A stretch of 64,000 bases of DNA, from NCBI GenBank assembly GCA_026707665.1, contig JAPOWK010000115.1:1-64000 (forward strand). The letters run 5' to 3'. This document shows positions 26,082 through 33,908 of this stretch, piece after piece (position 1 is the stretch's first letter; each line of letters begins with the position of its first letter). A model generated the notes under the pieces. It made no database searches. It was given only the letters and a program-made list of their open reading frames with translations, and was not told the origin of the DNA. The stretch is from Chloroflexota bacterium (GTDB lineage Bacteria > Chloroflexota > Anaerolineae > Aggregatilineales > Phototrophicaceae). The translations under genes were made by a program, and so were the position numbers.

Positions 26082-27644
26082 CTACTCCGCCGCCAGCGCC
26101 TTGCGCGGAGACGAAAACTGCTGCGCCAGGCGGTAAAGACGGAGCAGGAAGTCGCGCGGGGCTTCGAAGCAGCGCAAGGACCGCTGCCGCATGAGCGGGA
26201 GGAAGGCCGTCTCCAGGGCGCTCTCGCTGATAATTTGGTTGAACTCATTGACGAAGGCGTTGTGCTGCATGGTCACGGCATTGAGATATTCGTCTTCATC
26301 GGTGGCTTTCCACATTTCGCAGGCGGCCAGCAGCGCCTCCATCCAGTGCAGCATGGTGCCGAGTTTGTAACGGTGCTCCGGGTCGGTCGTCAGGTCGCGC
26401 GCGTTCAACTCATCGGTCAGCTCCCCCATCCGGGTGACGATGCGGCGGGCGTCCAGGTCGATTGGCAGCTCGAGATCTTCGATGTATTGGGCGTAGTCGA
26501 AGAAATCGGGATTGCGCAGCACCCGCGAGTTGGCGCGAATTGGATCCCCGCTGGTTGAGCCGGCGAGCCCAAAGCGCAGTGCGGCCATGCGTTCTTCCAC
26601 ATTGGCGCGGCGCGTCGCCCCCAGGTAGCGTTTGGCGTGCTTGGCGGTCATCAAGGTGTTGATGGTGTAATGGCCATCAAAGACGGGCAGCACGAAGGAA
26701 TCGATCGCGTTGCGTCCGATGACGGATTCAGCCAGGAAGCCCTTCGAGCCGACGACCAGCAGATTCTGACCGAGCAGCTCGTTGGCGCGCAGCAGCAACC
26801 AGGACTTGAGCATGACGCCATGGAATTGCAAGAAGTTGCTCGCGCTCAGCGCCAGCGCGCGATAATAGATGAAATTCAAGACCGCGGCGCCCATGACGAT
26901 GTTGTACATCTGCCGCAACACATTGCTGAAATTGATCGGATTTTCGTTGAAGATGCGTTTCTTGGAGAGATGCTCAATGCTGGCCGGGATGGCTTCGTTG
27001 AGCAGGTTGATGCCGACGTAGGCGCATTGGTATTTGCTCGGCATGGCCATGCGCTGCAGGATTTGCAAACCATGCCCGACCTTGCCCAGCAGACGGCCCG
27101 GTCCGTCAATGTCAAAACTGGTGAGCACCATGCGCCGCAGGACGTGGGTCTCCAGCCGCTGCCAATTCTTGCAGCTGCTTTGGGGCACCAAGAAGATCGA
27201 GAGCGAGCGCGGTCCGCTGGAATCGGGATCGGTCTTGGCGACGATGGTGTGGTAGTCGGCGTGATAAGAATTGTTGATCAGCCACTTGCGGCCCTTGAGA
27301 GTGTAGTCGACGCCAGCGGGATCGTCGTTCACGGGTTTGGCGATTGTAGTTGCGCTCAACAAGTCGGAGCCGATTTCTTCTTCAGTCCAGCCGAGGGTGA
27401 AGAGGCTGTTTTTGAGTTCCTCGGCGATGTCGTCTTCGCCAGCGGCGATGATGGTCATCCAGGCGAGCATGCTGGCGCCGGCCGCGATCATGACATCGGG
27501 CTCGTCGCCGTAGAGCTCGGTCCCGACTTGCAGCGATTTGTGCATATCGAAATCGGGCAGGAGCGCGTTGTACAGATGCAGAATCGACCCCCGCAGTTGG
27601 TCGAAGTCGACGATGTTGCCGAATTGCGGATCGTTTATGTACAT
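26082..27644 (-). CDS. Acyl-CoA dehydrogenase-like flavoprotein (copy B)
   Basis: The 520-residue tandem paralogue of 24344-25897 is collinear along its length (YINDPQFGNIVDFDQLRGS / TIKDPQFGDILDYDRLRAG). Flavin-contact motifs FTLGWTEEEIGSDLLS and WLINNSYHADYHTIVAKTD are kept, and PVFDGHYTIN has D323 in the catalytic-base position. It lies upstream of copy A on the same strand, separated by 184 nt holding a REP. The two have diverged more than the ARH pair, so the duplication is older or the copies serve distinct substrates, perhaps as a heteromer (inference). Confidence 0.8.
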   Translation of the reverse strand: MYINDPQFGNIVDFDQLRGSILHLYNALLPDFDMHKSLQVGTELYGDEPDVMIAAGASMLAWMTIIAAGEDDIAEELKNSLFTLGWTEEEIGSDLLSATTIAKPVNDDPAGVDYTLKGRKWLINNSYHADYHTIVAKTDPDSSGPRSLSIFLVPQSSCKNWQRLETHVLRRMVLTSFDIDGPGRLLGKVGHGLQILQRMAMPSKYQCAYVGINLLNEAIPASIEHLSKKRIFNENPINFSNVLRQMYNIVMGAAVLNFIYYRALALSASNFLQFHGVMLKSWLLLRANELLGQNLLVVGSKGFLAESVIGRNAIDSFVLPVFDGHYTINTLMTAKHAKRYLGATRRANVEERMAALRFGLAGSTSGDPIRANSRVLRNPDFFDYAQYIEDLELPIDLDARRIVTRMGELTDELNARDLTTDPEHRYKLGTMLHWMEALLAACEMWKATDEDEYLNAVTMQHNAFVNEFNQIISESALETAFLPLMRQRSLRCFEAPRDFLLRLYRLAQQFSSPRKALAAE

Positions 27645-27735
27645 GCTTGCCGGTCCAATGGGTCAGCGCGCAACTCAAACAACGTAGTATACGCGAACAA
27701 CCACGGTCGCTCAATAGCGGGCGGAAATGCGCAAT

Positions 27736-27783
27736 GCGCCCCTCACCCCCGGCCCCCTCTCCCACAAGGGGCGAGGGGGAGGC
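27736..27783 (+). repeat. G/C-rich hairpin repeat (CCCCTCTCCCACAAGGGG type)
   Basis: An unoccupied relative of the hairpin that opens the composite repeats at 24024 and 61349. It sits between the dehydrogenase-like gene and the HPS-like gene. Confidence 0.7.
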
Positions 27784-27897
27784 TTAGCGCCATCAATGGG
27801 GGAACAAAGAGTATCTCCCGCAACCCGCCGTATTGAATAACATCACAAACTAACAATATGTAAGAACACTGGCGGCGGGCGAAAGCTACGATCTGGC

Positions 27898-28566
27898 TCA
27901 GGCGTCGCGCACTTGCTGGACGATCTCGCGCAGCTGCCGGTCGAAGTTGGGATCGGCCGCTTTGAACTCTTTTCCGCTGATGACCAGGGGCGCGCCGAAG
28001 ACGACGATCTCGGCGCCCAGCGCCAGTGTCTCAATCGCTTGGGGCACGCTCAAGCCGCCGACCGCTTGCACCGGGATATCGACGGCCGCCAGCACGTCTT
28101 CCAGATCATCAAGCGGGCTGAGCCCAGGGATCATGTTGCGCTCATCAAAGCCGGTGTGCACGATGATGTAATCGACGCCCATGTCTTGCGCATGGCGGGC
28201 GCGGCCCGGTTTATCGGGGCAGAGCATGACATCGCACATCACCTGCTTGCCGTAGCGTTTCGCCATCTTGACCTGTTCGATGATGCTGGCGTCGTGTGCC
28301 TGGCCCATGACCACGACCATATCGCCGCCGGCTTTGAACATCATCTCGGCTTCCAGCCCGGCGCCGTCCATCGTCTTCAGGTCGACGACGATGGGCGCGT
28401 CGGGGAAATCGCTGCGGAAGGCGCGCACGGCGTGCAGGCCTTCGGCGAGCAGGAGCGGCGTGCCGACTTCGAGCCAGTCGACGCCGGCTTTCACCGAGGC
28501 GCGGGCGAGGTCGAGCGCTTCGTCGAGGTCGATGACATCAATTGAGATTTGGATTTTGGCGTCCAA
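27898..28566 (-). CDS. 3-hexulose-6-phosphate synthase / KGPDC-like TIM-barrel
   Basis: This 222-residue member of the orotidine-monophosphate decarboxylase superfamily carries the DxKxxD signature as D62-L-K64-T-M-D67. Residues 134-160 (HTGFDERNMIPG region) and the phosphate-binding end (GGLSVPQAI, ...GAPL) fit hexulose-6-phosphate synthase and 3-keto-L-gulonate-6-phosphate decarboxylase. The usual HPS partner, phosphohexuloisomerase, is not adjacent, so a decarboxylase or aldolase role in pentose/ascorbate-type sugar breakdown is equally possible. Confidence 0.85.
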   Translation of the reverse strand: MDAKIQISIDVIDLDEALDLARASVKAGVDWLEVGTPLLLAEGLHAVRAFRSDFPDAPIVVDLKTMDGAGLEAEMMFKAGGDMVVVMGQAHDASIIEQVKMAKRYGKQVMCDVMLCPDKPGRARHAQDMGVDYIIVHTGFDERNMIPGLSPLDDLEDVLAAVDIPVQAVGGLSVPQAIETLALGAEIVVFGAPLVISGKEFKAADPNFDRQLREIVQQVRDA

Positions 28567-28636
28567 TGCTAAACCCCATTCAGCTAGAATGTCGCCATGA
28601 TATTGGCCATGAGTCTAAATCGTCCTAAGCCCTATG

Positions 28637-29116
28637 TCATTGGTTCAATTGCTTCATATTGAGTTTTGGCAAATCACGAATTTCATGCTCTCTATCGTAC
28701 AAGTCAATGTCAAAGCGGTGTTCCGCACCTGAATTGACAAGAGCATGCCAATCTTTTCTCATCAAAATGACGTCGGCGCCATTCTCTATAAGCAAAAAGT
28801 CATGTGTGATTTCGCGATATATGTGTGCGATTAGGCGATGGATCATATCTATTCCATCGACCTCGCGCGGTCTAATAATTGAACATGAAACACAGGTGCG
28901 AAGCTTCATGCCGGCGCGTACCTGTATGCATTTGTTTTCCCGCTCGGTGACATATCTGGATCGAAGTATATAGGCGCCATCGTCCTTTGGTATTTCGTAG
29001 TTGTTTCCGCCACCCGGCAAGACTAGTTCACCGAACAATCTAAGCGCTATGGAGGGAGAATAGGGCGTGATATAAAGCTGAAAAGAGTGTGACATTGTAT
29101 TCTGTCTCTTTGCCAT
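28637..29116 (-). CDS. Hypothetical protein, possible immunity protein
   Basis: The 159-residue soluble protein (152 if started at the second ATG, 29095, MSHSFQLYITPYSP) is not recognised. It is clearly richer in A+T than its surroundings, as is the next gene upstream, and both are flanked by high-GC metabolic genes. Small acidic orphan proteins of this sort next to an immunity-type gene are typical of toxin-immunity islands. The function is inferred from the neighbour only. Confidence 0.5.
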   Translation of the reverse strand: MAKRQNTMSHSFQLYITPYSPSIALRLFGELVLPGGGNNYEIPKDDGAYILRSRYVTERENKCIQVRAGMKLRTCVSCSIIRPREVDGIDMIHRLIAHIYREITHDFLLIENGADVILMRKDWHALVNSGAEHRFDIDLYDREHEIRDLPKLNMKQLNQ

Positions 29117-29143
29117 TGCATAGTTTTGTCTCTTGGGGGCCAG

Positions 29144-29806
29144 CTAGATCTCCCAAAGCTTCTCGAACACCAGCCCCGTAAGTTCATTGTCTTCAACCAA
29201 CTGCTTGAACCTGTCAGTCACGAAAACATCAATCACTGATACACCCGGCAATCTGAATATCGGCACTACATCAATCCAGCTTTGATTGAGAACGAACGAA
29301 TGCTTTCTGAAAGTGAACATCACTTCATCACGTGTACGAACGATTTCGGTATCCTCACAAACTTGGCGACCCAATATTGTTGTTGTCCACAGCAAATAAT
29401 ATTGCTTGTCGATGATTGTCTCAGAACGCAGTGGCAAAAACTCGACGTGCCTATAAACTAGACCTTTAAGAATCGACCTGGCTTTCGCGTCACATGCGAT
29501 CTCAGCTGATAATTTGGGGAAATTCGGAACCCGTTCGTGTCTTTCATCGGTATCATCGCTAACCCAAATCATGTAATCGACAGAAGTTGGATACCATCTG
29601 GACAACTTCCCAGATCTAAACGCTCCGCGATGTCTCAGGTCAGCCGTGCTGGCATCAATCAGTGAAAGATAGTCTGAACTAGCCTTTATCTGCCAAATCA
29701 CCATATTTCTTGCCTCGATGCAGAGGGGGTCAATCCATGTGAAGGTGTCGCGCTGTGTTGAGATCGACGGCAACTTTAGACGCTCACTGTTGACTTCTGC
29801 AAACAT
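29144..29806 (-). CDS. Imm11/DUF1629-like immunity protein
   Basis: The 220-residue protein ends with a segment typical of the immunity MXAN_0049 (DUF1629) family: VVPIFRLPGVSVIDVFVTDRFKQ followed by ELTGLVFEKL. The ATG at 29806 is preferred to 29827 because the upstream codons fall inside a REP palindrome. A+T-rich relative to neighbours. No polymorphic toxin gene is in the window, so this is an orphan immunity gene, possibly guarding against toxins of competing strains. Confidence 0.6.
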   Translation of the reverse strand: MFAEVNSERLKLPSISTQRDTFTWIDPLCIEARNMVIWQIKASSDYLSLIDASTADLRHRGAFRSGKLSRWYPTSVDYMIWVSDDTDERHERVPNFPKLSAEIACDAKARSILKGLVYRHVEFLPLRSETIIDKQYYLLWTTTILGRQVCEDTEIVRTRDEVMFTFRKHSFVLNQSWIDVVPIFRLPGVSVIDVFVTDRFKQLVEDNELTGLVFEKLWEI

Positions 29807-29816
29807 ACAGACGGTC

Positions 29817-29841
29817 GGGCGACTCACAGAGTCGCCCCTTC
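29817..29841 (-). repeat. REP-like palindrome, unoccupied reference copy
   Basis: GGGCGACTC, ACA, GAGTCGCCC, CTTC. It is the empty form of the hairpin that carries a nested insert at 23968-24010. Confidence 0.75.
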
Positions 29842-29851
29842 ATGAAATCAA

Positions 29852-30898
29852 TTAGGGAGCCGGCACCAGAACCGACTTGACATTGACCCCGGCTTCCATT
29901 TCTTCGAAGGCTTCTTCCCATTCGCCGAGGCCGTAGACGCCGCCGATGATGGGCGTGAGGTCGATCTGGCCGGTCGACAGCAAGTTCAGCGCGCGCTCCC
30001 AAGTATCGTACAAATGGCTGAAGCAGCCTTGCAGTGTGACGGCTTTCTGCACCAGCGGATCCAGGTTGAAGTCCATGGGCTGTGGTCCCCAGCCGATTTT
30101 GGTGATGATGCCATTGGGGCGGACCATTTCCATGGCCGATTTCAGGGCGATGCTGGCGCCGCTGCAGTCGACGATGAGATCCGCGCCGTAGCCGTCACCG
30201 AGCGAGCGGACAAGTTCCAGCGGGTCGTCTTCGTCGATGTTGAGCGTTTGGGTCGCGCCGATGTCGGCGGCGACGGATAGGCGCCGCTGGTCGACATTGG
30301 TGCCGAGCATGATGATCTCGCCGGCGCCGCGCAGATTGGCGATGAAGAGCGCCATCATGCCGATGGGACCGGGACCCTGGATGACGACGGTATCGCCGGG
30401 CCGGACGACCGGCGTCTTCTCCACCAGGGCGTTGTAGGCGACGCAGATCGGCTCGGTCAGCGAGGCTTGCTCAAAGGAGACGTTGTCCGGAATGTGATGC
30501 AAGATCGCCTGACGCGCGGTCACGAATTGGGTGAAGGCGCCATCGATGAGCGCGCCATAACCGAGCCGATGCGGGCACTGATTGTAATCGCCGGAATGGC
30601 AATAGGAGCAGCTGCCGCAGACTTCAGCTGCCGTCTCGACGGCGACGCGATCGCCGACATTGAAGTGATCGACGCCCGCGCCAACAGCGGCGATCGTACC
30701 GCAAAATTCATGACCGAGGACCAGCGGCAGCGTGATCGCCCAGCTTTGATGGTCGCGCCACATGTGGATGTCGCTGCCGCAAACGCCGGCCGCGCGGACT
30801 TCCACGACGACATCGCCCGGATTGGGATCGGGCGGCTGCGGGATATCGCGCAGTTCGACGTTCTTGTCTTCGCGTCCGTACTTGATGAGTGCGTCCAT
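29852..30898 (-). CDS. Zinc-dependent medium-chain alcohol/polyol dehydrogenase
   Basis: The 348-residue MDR-family dehydrogenase has catalytic zinc ligands C40 (CGSDIH) and H63-E64 (GHEF), and structural zinc ligands C94, C97, C100 and C108. The Rossmann segment is IQGPGPIGMMALFIANLRGA near 170-190. Layout is nearest sorbitol/threonine/galactitol dehydrogenases. It is followed upstream by a sugar isomerase-type gene on the same strand (95 nt apart with two REPs between), so the pair may process one sugar or polyol. Confidence 0.88.
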   Translation of the reverse strand: MDALIKYGREDKNVELRDIPQPPDPNPGDVVVEVRAAGVCGSDIHMWRDHQSWAITLPLVLGHEFCGTIAAVGAGVDHFNVGDRVAVETAAEVCGSCSYCHSGDYNQCPHRLGYGALIDGAFTQFVTARQAILHHIPDNVSFEQASLTEPICVAYNALVEKTPVVRPGDTVVIQGPGPIGMMALFIANLRGAGEIIMLGTNVDQRRLSVAADIGATQTLNIDEDDPLELVRSLGDGYGADLIVDCSGASIALKSAMEMVRPNGIITKIGWGPQPMDFNLDPLVQKAVTLQGCFSHLYDTWERALNLLSTGQIDLTPIIGGVYGLGEWEEAFEEMEAGVNVKSVLVPAP

Positions 30899-30921
30899 TT
30901 AGTTTGTCCTTGCCGTTTTGC

Positions 30922-30986
30922 GGGCGACTCACAGAGGAGCCCGTACAGATTATGGCGCGGCGGGCGACCCAATGGGTCGCCCCTAC
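30922..30986 (-). repeat. Two REP-like palindromes in direct orientation
   Basis: 30922-30946 has GGGCGACTC, ACA and a decayed right arm, then GTAC. 30962-30986 is GGGCGACCC, AAT, GGGTCGCCC, CTAC. Confidence 0.75.
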
Positions 30987-30993
30987 AGTTGGC

Positions 30994-31893
30994 CTATGCT
31001 AGAGGTCCGAAGTATTTCTTGCGCATGCGATGCAGGAATTCGAGCGAGGCTTGCATCTCCTCCATGCCGTTTATGCCGTCTTCGATGCTGACCCAGCCCT
31101 CATAACCGACATCGCGCAGGATTTGGAATATTGAATCGTAGTCGTTGAGTCCGCGGCCGGTCACACCATGCTGCAAAGCGTCTAGGTAGCCGATCTCACC
31201 ATCGCTCGCGCGCAGATCGTCAAGCGAGTAGCCTTCGCTCAGAAAGCGGTCGCTGGCATGCATGCTGACGACGCGCGGCGCCACCGCCCGCAGCAGCTCG
31301 ACCGGGTCGTCACCGGCGACAATGGCGTTGGAGGGGTCGTATTGCACACCGAAGTATTCACGCTCGGGGATAGCCTCCAGCAGCTCGAGGAAGACATCCA
31401 TCTTTTGGGCGAATTCGGGATAGCGCCAGAAGCCGTCCTTGTAGTGGTTTTCGAGGCCCAGGATGATGCCCTGTTCGCGCGCGACCGGCAGCACCTGCTC
31501 GATGCATTCGACGACCCACTCGATGCCCTGCTCGCGCCCGACATCGGGATAGCGCTGGCCGCTCAGGACGCGGCAGACAGCGCCAGCGCCGCCGAGCAGT
31601 TTGGTGGCGCGGATCATCTTCGCCTCGTGCTCGACCGCGCGCTTTCGCTCGTCCGGGTCGGGGTGGGTGAAGTTGGGTGAGCAGCAGAGCATCGGCATCG
31701 CGAAGCCGGCGTCGGCAATGGCATCGCGTACGCTCAAGAGGTAGTCGTCATCGAGGCTGGTGAAGAAGCCCTCGTACATTTCCAAGCCGTCGGCGTCGAG
31801 GGTCCGCGCCATGTCGATCCAGTCGAAGACGGACATCGTGCGATTTCCCGCGATGTCTTCGAGGTAGCATTTGGGAAAGGCGGCGATTTTCAT
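30994..31893 (-). CDS. Xylose-isomerase-like TIM-barrel sugar epimerase/isomerase
   Basis: The 299-residue protein has the metal-binding barrel pattern of the AP-endonuclease-2 family: GLENHYKDGFWRYPE (metal Glu), FGVQYDPSNAIVAG (Asp), VSMHASDRF (His) and WVSIEDGING (final Glu). These enzymes isomerise or epimerise ketoses, inosose or hydroxypyruvate-type sugars. It probably shares a transcript with the dehydrogenase downstream. Substrate unknown. Confidence 0.85.
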   Translation of the reverse strand: MKIAAFPKCYLEDIAGNRTMSVFDWIDMARTLDADGLEMYEGFFTSLDDDYLLSVRDAIADAGFAMPMLCCSPNFTHPDPDERKRAVEHEAKMIRATKLLGGAGAVCRVLSGQRYPDVGREQGIEWVVECIEQVLPVAREQGIILGLENHYKDGFWRYPEFAQKMDVFLELLEAIPEREYFGVQYDPSNAIVAGDDPVELLRAVAPRVVSMHASDRFLSEGYSLDDLRASDGEIGYLDALQHGVTGRGLNDYDSIFQILRDVGYEGWVSIEDGINGMEEMQASLEFLHRMRKKYFGPLA

Positions 31894-31914
31894 GTCGATG
31901 GTCTCGCGGGATGA

Positions 31915-32334
31915 TCAGGTGCCGCAGGTGCTATACAAGATGATCTGGCTGCCCTCGCCATTTTCCAAGGGATGGACGGCGGATTCCGAATTGGCAATGC
32001 CACGGTTCTTTCCCGCTTTTAGCGTGGCGAGGCGCGTGTCGCGGTAGAACTGCTTAACTGTTTCGACATCGTCGCTTGATTCCATGAACCAGAAGGTCTC
32101 GCCCAAGGCGCGGGGGCGGAAGAGATCATATTCGACCTTTACCGTCTTGCCATTGGGGTAGAGCGGCGCCCACCAGTTCTCGATATCGTAGCCGCATTTG
32201 ATGTCGGCGACCAAGACTAGCAGGCCGATAAAGATGACCGATACGCCGACCAGGATGAGCGTCGTCTTGAGGCAGCCGGTTTGGTTGCGATTGGCTTCCA
32301 CAGCGTTTTTCTTTTTCTGTCTGTTGCCATTCAT
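31915..32334 (-). CDS. Single-pass membrane protein of unknown function
   Basis: The 139-residue protein has a basic N-terminus (NGNRQKKKNAVEANRNQ), one transmembrane helix at about 24-45 and a C-terminal extracytoplasmic domain containing YRDTRLATLKAG. No cysteine follows the helix start in lipobox fashion. It lies 21 nt upstream of the isomerase gene on the same strand. Not recognised. Confidence 0.6.
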   Translation of the reverse strand: MNGNRQKKKNAVEANRNQTGCLKTTLILVGVSVIFIGLLVLVADIKCGYDIENWWAPLYPNGKTVKVEYDLFRPRALGETFWFMESSDDVETVKQFYRDTRLATLKAGKNRGIANSESAVHPLENGEGSQIILYSTCGT

Positions 32335-32471
32335 TTTCGGTGGTCAAAACGATGGGCATTGGCCAGATCGTTTCGGCTTGCGCAGACAATCGTATCACAA
32401 AACCAGCCAGAATTGGCGCGCGAGATGCCGCCGTCGGCACATGAAAGCTGAAGGTCGCGCAAATTCGTCTA

Positions 32472-32529
32472 TTGCATAGCGCAATTGACCGTGTTATATT
32501 CGCGCATTGTACATACATTTATGTACAAT
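32472..32529 (+). promoter_or_regulatory. Promoter and perfect palindromic operator of the GntR/LacI-type regulator
   Basis: -35 TTGCAT (32472-32477), 17-bp spacer and -10 TATATT (32495-32500). Six bases downstream lies a perfect inverted repeat, ATTGTACATA - CATT - TATGTACAAT (32506-32529), covering the expected transcription start. Half-site TTGTAC/GTACAA is the one known from AraR, a regulator of the same GntR-LacI architecture. Autorepression is the natural reading. Confidence 0.8.
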
Positions 32530-32562
32530 TCAAAATTGTTCTTTGCGCGTGCGCCAGTGTTT

Positions 32563-33747
32563 ATGCGAGAAAAACTCGATAAGATCCGCCTCGACCATAA
32601 CAGCTACATTTCGCTGCATGTGCAATTGCATAATCAGTTGCGTCGGCTTATTGTTTCGGGTCGATGGCAATTCGGCGAGCGCATCCCCACCGAAATGCAA
32701 CTGGCGCGCCATCTTGATATCAGCCGGACGACCGTGCGCATCGCCACGCAGCGGCTTGAGGTGGAGGGCTTGATTAAGCGGACCGCGGGCCGCGGCACCT
32801 TCGTCATTTTTCAACCGCAAGATCATAGCACGAATCGCACCATCGGTTACCTTACGTGCAGCTTCCACAATGAAATCCATACCAATCTTCTCAACAGCGC
32901 CCAGACCGAGCTGCGTTCGGCCGGTTACCAGGTGATTTTCAGTAATTCCAGGGATCGGGATGACGAGGCGCGGATTTTGCGGCAGTTGCTTGATGACGAG
33001 GTTGCCGGGCTGTTGCTGTGGGCCAATGCCGAGCCAAGCGAAGAAACGGTCGCAATCCTTGCCGAGTACGAGAGCAGAGAGATCCCGGTCGTTTTCGTGG
33101 ATCGTCCCATCGAGGGGATAAGGGCTGATTATGTCGCGAGCGACAATTTTGGCGGTTCCTATGATTTGGTCTGCTATCTCATCCAGCTGGGGCATCGGCA
33201 TATTGTGCAGCTTATGCCCAATTTCGACGACTTGCTTCCGGTCAACGAGCGGCGGCGCGGCTATGTGACCGCTCTGGAAGAGCAGGGCATTCTCGCCTAC
33301 GCGCCCTGGAAAATCAGCCCGCCGGACCGCCACGAATTTCATGAGACCGATATCTACAGTCTGGTCGGTTCACAGAGCCGACAGATCATCCAACAGTTGG
33401 AAAACTTGGCCGAGGCCGATGGTCCTATGCCGACGGCAATCGTCTGCATCAACGACATTCTCGCCATCATCACGATAAACGCTTTGCGCAATATGGGTTA
33501 TGGCGTGCCAGCCGATGTTTCGGTTGTCGGATTCGACGATATTTGCATGGCATCGTACATCGGTGTGCCGTTGACAACCGCGTCGCAAGACGCTTACGAA
33601 TTGGGTAAAGTGGCTTCGCAGATGCTGTTGGATCGGCTGGGCGGCGGCGATATGGAGCCGCGCAGCTATGCTGTGCCGACGCAGTTGCGTATCCGTTCAT
33701 CAACAGCGGCGCCATTTGTTGGCGTCGATGCGGTCGTAGAGACATAG
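32563..33747 (+). CDS. AraR-type transcriptional regulator (GntR winged helix + LacI-type sugar-binding domain)
   Basis: The 394-residue protein has an N-terminal GntR winged helix (about 14-83, with PTEMQLARHLDISRTTVRIA and the wing GLIKRTAGRGTF). It is joined to a periplasmic-binding-like effector domain of LacI type (94-380: IGYLTCSF, DEVAGLLLW, PVVFVDRPI, DVSVVGFDD). This chimera is the AraR arrangement: a sugar repressor released by its inducer. The ATG at 32563 is used; an ATG at 32521 lies inside the operator. It precedes the peptide-type ABC operon and probably controls it. Confidence 0.88.
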   Translation: MREKLDKIRLDHNSYISLHVQLHNQLRRLIVSGRWQFGERIPTEMQLARHLDISRTTVRIATQRLEVEGLIKRTAGRGTFVIFQPQDHSTNRTIGYLTCSFHNEIHTNLLNSAQTELRSAGYQVIFSNSRDRDDEARILRQLLDDEVAGLLLWANAEPSEETVAILAEYESREIPVVFVDRPIEGIRADYVASDNFGGSYDLVCYLIQLGHRHIVQLMPNFDDLLPVNERRRGYVTALEEQGILAYAPWKISPPDRHEFHETDIYSLVGSQSRQIIQQLENLAEADGPMPTAIVCINDILAIITINALRNMGYGVPADVSVVGFDDICMASYIGVPLTTASQDAYELGKVASQMLLDRLGGGDMEPRSYAVPTQLRIRSSTAAPFVGVDAVVET

Positions 33748-33890
33748 GGAGAGGAGGCGCTATCGGAAGGCATTAATCGACAGGAGCCTTGGAAATCCTG
33801 GGCGCCGCTAACGCGCCCGTCATTCGGTAGGCGATTGTGACTGGGTGACAAACCGATCTCGGAGTTGGCGAACGCAAACCCTATTCAATA

Positions 33891-33906
33891 GTTGTAGGAG
33901 TACAAC
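33891..33906 (+). promoter_or_regulatory. Small inverted repeat overlapping the ribosome site of the binding-protein gene
   Basis: GTTGTA - GGAG - TACAAC, with the GGAG ribosome site as its centre, 8 nt before the ATG. The TTGTA/TACAA arms resemble the half-sites of the operator at 32506-32529. It may be a weak second site or an RNA hairpin that masks the ribosome site. Confidence 0.45.
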
Positions 33907-33908
33907 GC

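Noticed and set aside
26637..27836. 399-codon plus-strand frame over acyl-CoA dehydrogenase copy B
   Set aside because: It is antisense to a clearly conserved gene and has no domain signal.
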